A stretch of 64,000 bases of DNA from assembly GCA_964494985.1 (NCBI GenBank), contig CAZBUB010000007.1:1-64000 (forward strand), read 5' to 3'. Under the pieces are notes generated by a model that worked only from the letters and a program-made list of their open reading frames with translations, was not told the origin of the DNA and did not search any database. Numbering within the stretch: the stretch's first letter is position 1; the number at the start of each line of letters is the position of its first letter. Below, piece by piece: positions 32,414 to 41,377 of this stretch. The DNA is from CAZBUB01 sp964494985 (GTDB lineage: Bacteria > Desulfobacterota > Desulfovibrionia > Desulfovibrionales > Desulfothermaceae). A program made the translations under genes and the position numbers.

Positions 32414-35323
32414 ATGCAAGCAGTTGAGGGTTTTGAGTTGGTCTGGAGCAGGTACATCCCTGAGATCCAGTCCCAGGCCAAGCTCTTTCGCTACCAAAAG
32501 AACCAGGCCCAGGTTTTGTCCCTGGAAAACAGCGATGAAAACAAGGTCTTTGGGATTACTTTCCGCACCCCGCCCAAGGATTCCACAGGAGTGGCCCATA
32601 TCCTGGAGCACTCCGTACTTTGCGGTTCCAGGAAGTATCCGGTCAAAGAGCCTTTTATCGAGCTGCTGAAGGGCTCCCTGCAGACTTTTTTGAATGCCCT
32701 GACTTTCCCGGATAAGACTTGCTATCCCGTGGCCAGCCAGAATCTGCAGGATTTCTACAACCTGGTGGATGTCTATTTGGATTCTGTCTTTTTTCCCAAG
32801 CTGGAGCCGGAGATATTCGCGCAGGAAGGCTGGCATTTTGCGGTTGAGGAAGATTCTCAGCTGAGCCTGCAGGGGGTAGTTTACAACGAGATGAAGGGGG
32901 CCTACTCCTCCCCTGATGGATTGCTGAACGAATACTCCCAGCAGTCCTTGTTCCCTGACTCCCCGTACGGCCTGGATTCCGGCGGGGATCCGGAGCAGAT
33001 CCCCAGTCTTAGCTATGAGGAGTTTCTGGAATTCCACGCGAAGTACTACCATCCTGGAAATGCCCGGATCTTTTTTTACGGGGATGATCCTCCGGAAAAG
33101 CGGCTGCAGACGCTCATTCCCTATCTGGAGCAGTTCCCTGCCCAGGAGATAGAATCATTTGTACCATTGCAGCCCAGGCTGCAGCAGCCCAGATTTCTGG
33201 AGAGGGTATATGCCGCTGACCAGGACAGCCAGGCCAAGTCCATGCTGACCCTGAACTGGCTTTTGGATGTGGGCAGCAATGTGCAGCTCAATCTCGCCTG
33301 GCAGGTTTTAGATTATATCCTGCTAGGTATGCCTGCATCTCCTTTGCGCAAGGTTCTGCTGGACTCTGGCTTGGGTGAAGACCTGGCAGGCCAGGGTTTG
33401 GAAAGTGATCTTCGTCAGATGTTTCTTTCCGTGGGCATGAAAGGGGTCAATGAAGAGAATCTGCCCCGGGTGGAAAGGCTGATTCTGGAGACTTTGCAGG
33501 AGTTGACAGAGCAGGGCTTTGATCCGGAGACAGTGCGTGCAGCATTGAACAGCGTGGAATTTGCCCTGCGTGAAAACAACACCGGAGCCATGCCCAGGGG
33601 ATTGATAGTCATGATCAGGAGTCTTGCCACATGGCTTTATGACGGGGATCCCACTTTGCTGCTCAGGTTTGAGGAGCCCTTAGAGCAGCTAAAACAGGAT
33701 CTTCAGGCAGGGGAGAGGGTTTTTGAGAATCTGGTTCAGGAGTATCTTCTGGAGAATTCCCATTACAGCAGGGTGATTCTCAGACCGGATCCGGAGCTGA
33801 CTGCCAGGCTGCAGCAAAAGGAGCAGGAGCTGCTTAAGGCAAAACAGCTTAAGCTCAGCCCCAAGGAGTTGCAGGAGCTGGCAGACTGGAGCAGAGAGGT
33901 CAAGCAAAAACAGGAAACCCCGGACAAGCCAGAGGATTTGGCCAAGATTCCCAGACTGGGCAGGGAGGATATGCCCCGGGAAGAGAAAGAGATTCCCAGG
34001 GAGATTGTGCAACAGGATCCTGCACCTGTGCTGTTCCATGATCTGCCCACAAACAACATCTTCTACTTGGATCTGGGACTGGATTTGGGTCAGCTGGAGC
34101 AAAAATACCTGGGCTATGTCCCCCTGTGGGGAAGGGCCATTTTGGAGATGGATACCCAGCTAAATGATTATGTTCGCCTCTCTCAGCTTATCCAGGCCGA
34201 GACCGGAGGGATCCACACCGAAAGCTTTACCTCCTGCCAGTACAACAGCTCAAAAATTGCAGCCTGGCTATTTTTCCGGGGCAAGAGCCTGCCGGATCAG
34301 GTCTCCAGTCTGCTCTCCCTCCTGGAGGAGGTGTTGACCAGACCAGATTTTTCTGATCAGGGCAGATTCAGACAGCTGGTCCTGGAGGAAAGGTCCAGGA
34401 TGGAGCAAAGGCTGGTGCCGAGCGGCCATCAGATGGTCAACAGCAGGCTAAGGGCCAAGTACAATTTGGCTGATTGGGCCCAGGAGCATATGGATGGCCT
34501 TAGCTATCTGCTTTTTTTGCGCTATCTGGAAAAGGAGCTGGAAAACAACTGGGAGGGTGTCCGCTCCAGTTTGGAATCCATGCATCAGATTCTGGTTAAT
34601 TCCAGGAGCATGGTCTTTAATGTTACCTTGGATGCTGAGAATTGGTCCAAGCTCCAGCCAGAAGTAGAGGAGTTTGTCGGCAGGCTGCCCAGCTTCCAGC
34701 CCAGCCAGGCCACCTGGCGGGTAGACTGCCAGCTGGAGTCAGAGGGCTTGGCCATACCTGCCCAGGTCAATTATGTGGGCAAATCATTGGATCTTTTCAG
34801 CCAGGGCTACAGCTTCCATGGCTCTAGCCTGGTGGCCAACAGATACCTGCGGGCCAGCTGGCTTTGGGATAAGATACGGGTCCAGGGAGGGGCTTACGGG
34901 GCATTCAGCATGCTGGATAGGCTGTCCGGGATCCTGACCCTGGTCTCCTACAGGGATCCCCATATTTTGCAGACCTTGCAGGCCTTTGACAGCTGTGCCG
35001 AGTTTTTGTCCAGTTCAGAGCTGACCCAGGAAGAGATCGACAAAGCAGTGGTTGGAGCTATAGGTGAGCTGGATCGGTACCGTCTGCCTGATGCCAAGGG
35101 CATGATCTCCTTGCTCCGCTATTTGATCGGTGAGGGCAGGGAAGACAGAAAAAGATTGCGGCAAGAGGTCTTGGCTACCAATAGGGAGCATTTCCAGGAA
35201 CTCGGCAGATGGCTGCAGGCCCTTCGGAATTCAGGAATGATTGCTGTATTGGGAGATAAAGCCAAGCTGGAGCAGGCCCAGGAAAAGGGCCTTCATCTGG
35301 AACATGTTTGGCAGGTGCTATAG
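32414..35323 (+). CDS. M16C zinc metallopeptidase (presequence-protease PreP-like)
   Basis: 969 aa, the usual size of PreP/Cym1-type peptidases. The inverted zinc motif HILEH lies near residue 60, within the SVLCGSRKYPVKEPFIELLKGS context typical of M16C, and the distal zinc ligand is Glu in EMKGAYSS. Two clam-shell halves are evident, with a charged hinge (about residues 465-560, ELLKAKQLKLSPKELQE). No signal peptide, so it probably degrades peptides in the cytoplasm. AGGAGG precedes the ATG at 32414. Lies 33 bp after the UGPase gene and 27 bp before the dehydrogenase, so likely one operon. Confidence 0.94.
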   Translation: MQAVEGFELVWSRYIPEIQSQAKLFRYQKNQAQVLSLENSDENKVFGITFRTPPKDSTGVAHILEHSVLCGSRKYPVKEPFIELLKGSLQTFLNALTFPDKTCYPVASQNLQDFYNLVDVYLDSVFFPKLEPEIFAQEGWHFAVEEDSQLSLQGVVYNEMKGAYSSPDGLLNEYSQQSLFPDSPYGLDSGGDPEQIPSLSYEEFLEFHAKYYHPGNARIFFYGDDPPEKRLQTLIPYLEQFPAQEIESFVPLQPRLQQPRFLERVYAADQDSQAKSMLTLNWLLDVGSNVQLNLAWQVLDYILLGMPASPLRKVLLDSGLGEDLAGQGLESDLRQMFLSVGMKGVNEENLPRVERLILETLQELTEQGFDPETVRAALNSVEFALRENNTGAMPRGLIVMIRSLATWLYDGDPTLLLRFEEPLEQLKQDLQAGERVFENLVQEYLLENSHYSRVILRPDPELTARLQQKEQELLKAKQLKLSPKELQELADWSREVKQKQETPDKPEDLAKIPRLGREDMPREEKEIPREIVQQDPAPVLFHDLPTNNIFYLDLGLDLGQLEQKYLGYVPLWGRAILEMDTQLNDYVRLSQLIQAETGGIHTESFTSCQYNSSKIAAWLFFRGKSLPDQVSSLLSLLEEVLTRPDFSDQGRFRQLVLEERSRMEQRLVPSGHQMVNSRLRAKYNLADWAQEHMDGLSYLLFLRYLEKELENNWEGVRSSLESMHQILVNSRSMVFNVTLDAENWSKLQPEVEEFVGRLPSFQPSQATWRVDCQLESEGLAIPAQVNYVGKSLDLFSQGYSFHGSSLVANRYLRASWLWDKIRVQGGAYGAFSMLDRLSGILTLVSYRDPHILQTLQAFDSCAEFLSSSELTQEEIDKAVVGAIGELDRYRLPDAKGMISLLRYLIGEGREDRKRLRQEVLATNREHFQELGRWLQALRNSGMIAVLGDKAKLEQAQEKGLHLEHVWQVL

Positions 35324-35350
35324 CAGGAAGGGAAAAGAAGGAGAAAAATT

Positions 35351-36235
35351 ATGAGCAAGAAGATTGGTTTTGCAGGAATGGGCATCATGGGCAGGGCCAT
35401 GGCAAAGAATTTGTTGCTAGCCGGATTTGATCTGACTGTCTACAACAGGACTAGAGAAAAGTGCTTAGGGCTGCAGGAAAAAGGGGCCAAGGTCGCAGAG
35501 ACCCCTTTGCAACTAGCCCGGGAGTGCGATGTGATTGTGCTCATGCTCACTGGGCCAGAGGCCATTGATCAGTTGCTATGGTTTCAGGATTCTGCAGCGG
35601 CTCAAGCCTTGAGCAGGGAAAAGACATTGATCAACATGAGCTCTGTCTCCCCTGCCTATACTCAAGAGCTCTTCTCCAAACTGCAGTCTACTGGATGTAT
35701 ATTCCTGGACGCTCCTGTATCAGGCTCTAAGAAGCCTGCAGAAGAGGCGACTTTGGTGATTTTGGCCGGAGGTGAGGATCAGGCAGTACAGGCTCAGACC
35801 CCTTTGTTGCAAAGCATGGGCAAGAAAGTGGTGCACTGCGGTCCTGTAGGGCAGGGCTCTATGATGAAAATGGCCATTAACCTCTTGCTGGGGGTGATGA
35901 TGGAGGGCCTGAGCGAAATGATAAACTTCGGCCGGCAGGGAGGGCTTAGCCTGGAGAGCATGCTGGAGGTTGTTCAATCCGGGCCTTTGAACTGTGGACT
36001 TTACAATCTCAAAGAGCCCATGTTCCGTGACGGGGAATATCCAACCCAGTTTCCCTTGAAGCATATGACCAAGGATCTGAAGTTCGTAGCTGACACAGCC
36101 TACCAGGCAGGAGCGAACGTGCCCGTGACCCAGGCAGCACTGCAGCTGTACCGCACGGCCTGGGGCCAGGGTCATGGGGACCTGGACTTTGCAGCAGTGA
36201 TCAAGGCCCTGGAGCTGATGAACGATCAGCAGTAG
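35351..36235 (+). CDS. Beta-hydroxyacid dehydrogenase (3-hydroxyisobutyrate / GLYR1-type)
   Basis: 294 aa NAD(P)-dependent enzyme. The Rossmann motif GFAGMGIMGRAMAKNLL is at residues 6-22, the substrate motif FLDAPVSGSKKPAEEATL near residue 118 matches the glyoxylate/succinic semialdehyde reductase (GLYR) clade, and the catalytic Lys lies in GQGSMMKMAINLL near residue 172. Likely substrates are glyoxylate or succinic semialdehyde, or 3-hydroxyisobutyrate. Preceded by AAGAAGGAGAAAAATT before the ATG; followed by a strong terminator (36241-36281). Confidence 0.9.
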   Translation: MSKKIGFAGMGIMGRAMAKNLLLAGFDLTVYNRTREKCLGLQEKGAKVAETPLQLARECDVIVLMLTGPEAIDQLLWFQDSAAAQALSREKTLINMSSVSPAYTQELFSKLQSTGCIFLDAPVSGSKKPAEEATLVILAGGEDQAVQAQTPLLQSMGKKVVHCGPVGQGSMMKMAINLLLGVMMEGLSEMINFGRQGGLSLESMLEVVQSGPLNCGLYNLKEPMFRDGEYPTQFPLKHMTKDLKFVADTAYQAGANVPVTQAALQLYRTAWGQGHGDLDFAAVIKALELMNDQQ

Positions 36236-36240
36236 ATATA

Positions 36241-36281
36241 GTGAAAAGGGGAGGGTCATTATTCAACCCTCCCCTTTTCAC
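36241..36281 (+). terminator. Rho-independent terminator after the dehydrogenase gene
   Basis: A perfect 16-bp stem (GTGAAAAGGGGAGGGT and its complement) with a 9-nt loop, carrying TTTT on the 3' side. It starts 5 bp after the stop codon and should end the UGPase-peptidase-dehydrogenase transcript. Confidence 0.82.
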
Positions 36282-36919
36282 GCCTTGCGAAGAAGGGGAA
36301 TCGGAAAAGGCAGCTGCCTTCCTTTTCCTTAACCCGCAACCCAAAGGGCGAGCGTCGCTCTTAATGCAAGGGCGAGCGCCGCTCGCCCCTACTGGTATCG
36401 CAGCAGCACGTCACTTCAACACAGGTCTATATGAAGGCGGAGGTTTGTAAGGGGCGAATAATTATTTGCCTTTTTGTATCCGGACGGATACAAGGTCCGC
36501 CCCTACGGCTGCTATCCCAATTGTGGCTCAACTCGTAGGGGCGAAGCTTGCCTTCGCCCACAAGGCCGAGCAAAGCGAGGCATGATTATTCTGGACTCCA
36601 GTTTCATACAAGCCCTGTAAGGGCGGAACATAATATGCAGCATCCTTACAGGGTGCGGTTATAAGGGATGCCCGACACCCGGGGCGCTGCCCCGGGATTG
36701 ATATGTATAACCCATTTTCCTCTCCCCGGCACTCACTTGGAGGAGCAATAATTCTTGTTCTAGGAGTCCAAGCAAGTGCCGGGGAGGGGTTAGGGACGGG
36801 TTGAATCTATCGCTTCCACGCTCTGCGTGGGATTTTGACCGCTTCAGCGGACTCTTTATGGACGCCGGAGCGTCCATAGGAGTTCCCACGCAGAGCGTGG
36901 GAACTATAAAGGGCCTTTG
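36282..36919. repeat. Gene-free nest of palindromic intergenic repeats (~640 bp)
   Basis: Contains at least six different hairpins and no gene: GGGCGAGCG..GCTCGCCC (36346-36390), TGTATCCGGACGGATACA (about 36474), GTAGGGGCGAAGCTTGCCTTCGCCC (36535-36560), CCCGGGGC-GCT-GCCCCGGG (36678-36696), an inverted pair TCCCCGGCACTCACTTGG / CCAAGCAAGTGCCGGGGA (about 36721-36785), and a REP-like pair around TTCCACGCTCTGCGTGGGA (36812) and TTCCCACGCAGAGCGTGGGAA (36880) enclosing CGCTTCAGCG and GACGCCGGAGCGTC. These are the kinds of palindromes associated with REP/RAYT-type repeats in many bacteria. Confidence 0.78.
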
Positions 36920-37588
36920 CTACTCCTTGCGGATCTGTCTCTTTTCCTGCATCTTACGTCGAAGCCAGTCATACCATTGCTGCAGCCCTTCCCCTGTCTG
37001 GGCGGAGATTTGGATTACCTCCAGAGCCTGGTTTACCGCCCGGGCAGCATTGCTGGCCCGCTGTGTATCAAACTCCAAATAGGGCATAAGATCAATCTTA
37101 TTTAGAAGGAGCAGGCTGGACTCTGCAAACAGCACCGGGTACTTCTCTGGCTTGTCGTCACCTTCAGGCACGCTCAGCAGAGCAATTTTGTAGTCCTCTC
37201 CCAGCTTGAATTCAGCTGGACAGACCAGGTTGCCCACATTTTCAATGAACAGGACATCTACGTCTGCCAAATCCATTTGCTGCAGGGCCTGGCCGATCAT
37301 GGAGCCTTCCAGGTGGCAGGCCCCTTGGGTATTGATCTGCAGCACTCTGGCACCGGTGGCAGCGATTTTTTCCGCGTCGTTGCTGGTCTGCAGATCACCT
37401 TCGATAACAGCCATGTTCAGTTCCTGGGCCAAATCGCTTAAAGTTCGAACCAATAGGGTGGTTTTACCTGCGCCTGGGGAGCTGATCAGGTTCAAGACCA
37501 GGATGCCCTGCTCCTGGAAGCCCTGTTGCAGATCTAGGGCAGTCAGCTCGTTTGTTTCCAATATCTTGCGTACAACCGGGATTTGCAT
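36920..37588 (-). CDS. hypB: Hydrogenase nickel-incorporation GTPase HypB
   Basis: 222-aa GTPase that delivers nickel with HypA to [NiFe] hydrogenase precursors. P-loop SSPGAGKTT lies near residue 37; EGDLQTSNDAEKI and the GACHLEG motif (metal-binding Cys-His at the dimer interface) follow; NVGNLVCPAEF supplies the third metal ligand; NKID is the guanine motif. No N-terminal His-rich nickel store is present, so it is the short form. It lies 55 bp downstream of hypA on the same strand. The remaining hyp genes are not in the window. Confidence 0.95.
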   Translation of the reverse strand: MQIPVVRKILETNELTALDLQQGFQEQGILVLNLISSPGAGKTTLLVRTLSDLAQELNMAVIEGDLQTSNDAEKIAATGARVLQINTQGACHLEGSMIGQALQQMDLADVDVLFIENVGNLVCPAEFKLGEDYKIALLSVPEGDDKPEKYPVLFAESSLLLLNKIDLMPYLEFDTQRASNAARAVNQALEVIQISAQTGEGLQQWYDWLRRKMQEKRQIRKE

Positions 37589-37643
37589 GGTCTTATTCTC
37601 TGCTAAATTTTATTGGTTGGTGACTAGCTACAGGTCCAAGGCA

Positions 37644-38003
37644 TTATTCTGCTAGAATGTGCTCAATATGCAATTCCCTCCCCTGGAGTATGCTTTGGCC
37701 CTGACTTTGCCCACAATGGGGACAGGCCCTGTGCAGTAAAAGCCCCTGCTGCAGTTCTGGCTCGTAGCTGGTGCCGCACTTTGAGCAGCAGAGCCTGACT
37801 GGTATTCGCTCCAATATCAGCCTGGCCTGGGGATATTGAGATTCCTGAATCAAGCTCTGGAAGGCAAACTCCAGGGCGCTGGGTACTACAGAGCTAAGCT
37901 CCCCCACCTGGACCTTGACCTCCTCTAGAATATGGACCTGATTTTTGGCCATCTCCTGTTCAATGATGTCTAGCAGACTCTGGGCAATGGACATTTCGTG
38001 CAT
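37644..38003 (-). CDS. hypA: Hydrogenase maturation nickel metallochaperone HypA
   Basis: 119 aa. The N-terminal MHEMSIAQS provides the nickel ligand His2; the zinc-binding domain has CSKCGTS and CPHCG (two CxxC). It partners with HypB (next gene, same strand, 55 bp) to insert nickel into [NiFe] hydrogenases. Together these point to a hydrogenase in this organism, consistent with H2 oxidation in sulfate reducers. The ATG at 38003 has a weak upstream site. Confidence 0.95.
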   Translation of the reverse strand: MHEMSIAQSLLDIIEQEMAKNQVHILEEVKVQVGELSSVVPSALEFAFQSLIQESQYPQARLILERIPVRLCCSKCGTSYEPELQQGLLLHRACPHCGQSQGQSILQGRELHIEHILAE

Positions 38004-38074
38004 GATAGTTTTCTGGGGATGTATGCTAAGACCTGAATTGTGCCAGGTCTATTGTCTGAGATAGAAAAGGCGCT

Positions 38075-39274
38075 TTAGAGATTAAAGCAGCCATCCTGAT
38101 AAATGAGCCTGTGTCCCCCTGAAGAGAGTTTGGCTGTGACCTTTTTGGGCTCTATGTTCACCAGGTCCCAGTGCAATGCGGAATCATTAAAGCCTAGTTT
38201 CTCTTTTAATCCTGTATTCAGATTGCCCGCGCCCTTAGCATAGGTTTCAGCATAAGATGCGCCCAGGGCGATGTGACAATTGCCATGGGCTCCTGCGAAG
38301 TTCTCGTCATAAAGGGTATGGGCCATGAATTTGTCTATACGGGAGAAGCGCTTGTCAGTCAGAGAGAATTCTCCCACCTTGTCCGCATTGCCGTCCACCT
38401 TGAGCTGCTTGCGCACAAACTCTTCACCCAGGCTGGCCTGGATATCAGTGACCACCCCTTCCCGAAACTCCAGGCGCAGGTCTTGGACCAGATTGCCGCT
38501 GCGAAAGGAAGGCTGGTCCATGTAAAACACTCCCTGTGTTCCCCTCCAGTCCGGGGAGGTAAAGATCTCAAAACTAGGGATATTGTGTCCTGAGACCCCA
38601 ACCCATCTCCTGTCCCTGCCAGGGGTGATCCAGAGATCGCAATTTTCCGATTCCAGGTGCAGGTAGTCGATCTCCAGGTTATTAAGCCAGTCCTTAATTT
38701 CCTGGGCTGCTTTCAGGATCTCCTGCCATTTTTGCACTGGTTTGGGATGGTCCAGGTAACAGGCCTTGACTATCTGAGCAGTGTATTCATCCTGGCTCAA
38801 GCCTGCATTCTTGGCCAACTCTGGAGTGGTCAGCAAGCACAGTGTCCATCCGAATTCGCGCTGATTCTCCCTATCCTCCAGGATGTCCCTGAGCTGCTTT
38901 CTGGCCAGCATGGCTTGGCCTATGCTTTCTGGATTTATATCCTGCAGATGTGTCAATGATTCTGGTGCTAAAAGGGAGATGAGCCCATTGAGGTTCTGGT
39001 GCAGTTCCTTCTCGCCAGGAGGAATAAAGGTCAGCTGTCCAGAGTCAGAGTATTCAAAAAATGCATGTTCCATAGCTGGGAAGGGATTGATGCGCTGAAC
39101 AGGTTGCAAACCCTGGTGCAGCACCTTCTGGAAGAGGACTTCTAACAGGTCCCTGGCTGCCAGGTCGTAGCGCAAGAGCACGATCTCTCCTGGCAAGTAG
39201 CTCTTCTTCCTGGCGGTCTTGATCCCCCAAAGCAGAATGTCGGAGTATTTTTCTAAATGTTCTGGCTTCAGCAT
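38075..39274 (-). CDS. M29-family metallo-aminopeptidase
   Basis: 399 aa, cytoplasmic, of the AmpS/PepS/T-type M29 family. Metal ligands and catalytic residues are visible: Glu in FREGVV near residue 264, Glu in VGEFSLTD near residue 301, His in LYDENFAGAHGNCHIALG near residues 325-335, Tyr in GASYAET, and the terminal HWDLV (His and Asp). It removes N-terminal residues from peptides, using cobalt or zinc in characterised members. Upstream is hypA (same strand, unrelated); downstream is the terminator of the qrc operon. Confidence 0.91.
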   Translation of the reverse strand: MLKPEHLEKYSDILLWGIKTARKKSYLPGEIVLLRYDLAARDLLEVLFQKVLHQGLQPVQRINPFPAMEHAFFEYSDSGQLTFIPPGEKELHQNLNGLISLLAPESLTHLQDINPESIGQAMLARKQLRDILEDRENQREFGWTLCLLTTPELAKNAGLSQDEYTAQIVKACYLDHPKPVQKWQEILKAAQEIKDWLNNLEIDYLHLESENCDLWITPGRDRRWVGVSGHNIPSFEIFTSPDWRGTQGVFYMDQPSFRSGNLVQDLRLEFREGVVTDIQASLGEEFVRKQLKVDGNADKVGEFSLTDKRFSRIDKFMAHTLYDENFAGAHGNCHIALGASYAETYAKGAGNLNTGLKEKLGFNDSALHWDLVNIEPKKVTAKLSSGGHRLIYQDGCFNL

Positions 39275-39287
39275 GGTCTATCCTTGA

Positions 39288-39321
39288 ATAAAAAAGGGGT
39301 TGGCTTGCGGATGCCAACCCC
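39288..39321 (-). terminator. Rho-independent terminator of the qrc operon
   Basis: On the minus strand: GGGGTTGGC / GCCAACCCC, a 9-bp GC-rich stem, followed by TTTTTTATTC. It lies 26 bp past the qrcD stop. Confidence 0.85.
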
Positions 39322-39347
39322 ATTGGATCTTATTTGTGCTCAACTGT

Positions 39348-40577
39348 CTAGTAGTTTAGCTGTTTCTCCTGGGGGAAAACAGGCAAATAGCGATAGGCCA
39401 GGCTGACCACTATTGCTCCATAGGCCAAGGCCATAGCGCATGTGGCCATTTCTGTCCAGTGCGGAAAATAGGTAAACCACTGATCAAAAGGCATAACCGG
39501 CATAGCCAGGGTTTGGATGGTGAATACAAATCGATTGAGAACCACTCCAGCACAGGTCAAAAAAGCCCCTAAGTACAAGAGCGGAGCCCGGTTACGCAGG
39601 GAAGGAAGTACCAGGAGCAAGGCTGGCAATATCCCACAGATGCCCAGTTCTGCCCAGATCAGCCACTTGCCGTATGGGGCATGGTACATCTGGTCAAAGC
39701 TAAGTCCCATCTTGGGCAAGGTGTCAGCTGCCCAGGTCCAGGTATCCAAGAACTTGAAAAAGAGGTAGATGCTTAGCAAAAATCCGGAAATCTTACCCAT
39801 CAAGGATTTGACAGAGAAATCCACCATCGTTTTGCCGGTCAACTTTTCAATCAAGCCAGTGATAAGCAGCATGAATACTGGGCCAGAGGCTATGGCGGAA
39901 AGGATAAACAAAAAGAAAGTCCAGGGCCAGATAAAGAAGCCCTCCCTGAAGGCAAAGGGCCTGGTGAAGAGTACCCCGTACATCCCGCCCAAAGAACCCT
40001 GGTGGAAAAAGGACAAAAAGGTACCAACTCCTGCGAAAAGGGGCATGAAAACATGCATGTTATGGGCCAGGTGGTGCAAAAACTTGAACTTGTTCAGTTG
40101 CCTGTTTTCCAGGATGATGGGGATAAACTCAATGATCAGAACAATAAGGTAGCAGCTGATGCAAAAGATGACCTCGGTGAGCATGGAGTGTACATTGGCG
40201 TGCCAGTATCCGAACCAAGCCCTGAGCGGCTGGCCTATTTCCAGGGCCAGGATTATCATAGCCCCGGAGTAGCAAAGAAAGCCTACGATCACACACAGGT
40301 TGATAATATTTTTAAGCTTCTTGATCTTTAAGATATAGAGCAAGAATCCGCTGAAAAAGGCACCTGCGCCCAGGGCAATAACTGCCAGATCGAACACGAT
40401 CCACAAGGCGAAGTTGAAGTAATTATCCAGGTTGGTCACTCCCAATCCAAAACCCCAGACCAGGGCCGCGCCTAAGGCCCCTATCAGCAAAATGACTCCC
40501 AAAAAGGCGATCCAGGCCAGGAATTTGGGAAAGGAGCAGCGCTGTACTCCCTCCGGGATGAGATTGGCATCTATCAT
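39348..40577 (-). CDS. qrcD: Quinone reductase complex membrane subunit QrcD (NrfD-like)
   Basis: 409-aa inner-membrane protein with about ten hydrophobic helices, of the PsrC/NrfD family. It forms the quinone site of Qrc, a periplasm-facing complex that takes electrons from type I cytochrome c3 and reduces menaquinone in sulfate reducers. Conserved helices contain FGYWHANVHSML, HHLAHNMHVFMPLFAG and RPFAFREGFFIWPWTF. It is the last gene of the operon, 6 bp after qrcC. Identity rests on the four-gene order A-B-C-D, which is specific. Confidence 0.93.
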   Translation of the reverse strand: MIDANLIPEGVQRCSFPKFLAWIAFLGVILLIGALGAALVWGFGLGVTNLDNYFNFALWIVFDLAVIALGAGAFFSGFLLYILKIKKLKNIINLCVIVGFLCYSGAMIILALEIGQPLRAWFGYWHANVHSMLTEVIFCISCYLIVLIIEFIPIILENRQLNKFKFLHHLAHNMHVFMPLFAGVGTFLSFFHQGSLGGMYGVLFTRPFAFREGFFIWPWTFFLFILSAIASGPVFMLLITGLIEKLTGKTMVDFSVKSLMGKISGFLLSIYLFFKFLDTWTWAADTLPKMGLSFDQMYHAPYGKWLIWAELGICGILPALLLVLPSLRNRAPLLYLGAFLTCAGVVLNRFVFTIQTLAMPVMPFDQWFTYFPHWTEMATCAMALAYGAIVVSLAYRYLPVFPQEKQLNY

Positions 40578-40583
40578 GGCTGC

Positions 40584-41363
40584 TTACCCCTTTTGTTTTT
40601 CCTCTTGCAGATAGTTGTCCCCTTGCCGGCGCACCCACTGTCTTTTGCTCAAATAGAAAACCTGGGGCCCGGAGTTGAGCTTCTCCAATAACCTGAAGGC
40701 ATGTTTGCTTTTGGCCAGCTTGCTGACCTGGTGCTCTGGGTTGTTCAAATCCCCGAAAACCATGGCCCCGGTGGGACAAGCTTGTACGCAGGCTGGCTGA
40801 TATTCATCCTCTGCGAGCTTTTCCGGATCTCGATCCTCGTATCTGGCTTTTTCCTTGGCCGCCTGGAAGCGGTGATGGCAGAAATGGCATTTCTCAACCA
40901 CTCCCCGGCACCTGGTGGAGGTAAAAGGGGTCAGGGTCTTTTCCAGGCCCTCTGGCCAAGTAGGGTCAAACCAGTTGAAGACCCGGGCATGGTATGGACA
41001 GGCTGCCATACAGTACCTGCAGCCTATGCAGCGGGGGTAGATTTGGCTGACAATTGCTCCCTCCTCGTCCTTGGTGGTGGCCAGAACAGGGCAGACGGTG
41101 GCGCAAACTGGATTTTCGCACTGCATGCAGGGCCTGGGCAGATAAGCGGTTTCGTGATTTGGATATTCCTTGCCATTGGAGAGCTTGTAGACTACGATCC
41201 AATGCACAGTGCGCAGCCTGTCAAAGGTTTTAGTCTCAGGAGGGATATTGTTTTCTGCCTGGCAGGCCACCATGCAGGCGCCGCATCCTGTGCATTTGTC
41301 CAGGTCAATAGCCATGCCCCATTTGATATGAAAATGATGATGGATATAGATAGTATCAGCCAT
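40584..41363 (-). CDS. qrcC: Quinone reductase complex iron-sulfur subunit QrcC
   Basis: 259-aa ferredoxin-like subunit with Cys motifs for up to four [4Fe-4S]-type clusters: CTGCGACMVACQ, CMQCENPVCATVCP, CIGCRYCMAACP and the final CHFC..CVQACP. No leader peptide of its own; it would be exported with QrcB. It wires QrcA/QrcB to QrcD. The ATG at 41363 follows GGGGTAGC (weak). 14 bp after qrcB and 6 bp before qrcD. Confidence 0.94.
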   Translation of the reverse strand: MADTIYIHHHFHIKWGMAIDLDKCTGCGACMVACQAENNIPPETKTFDRLRTVHWIVVYKLSNGKEYPNHETAYLPRPCMQCENPVCATVCPVLATTKDEEGAIVSQIYPRCIGCRYCMAACPYHARVFNWFDPTWPEGLEKTLTPFTSTRCRGVVEKCHFCHHRFQAAKEKARYEDRDPEKLAEDEYQPACVQACPTGAMVFGDLNNPEHQVSKLAKSKHAFRLLEKLNSGPQVFYLSKRQWVRRQGDNYLQEEKQKG

Positions 41364-41377
41364 GCTTAGCTACCCCT

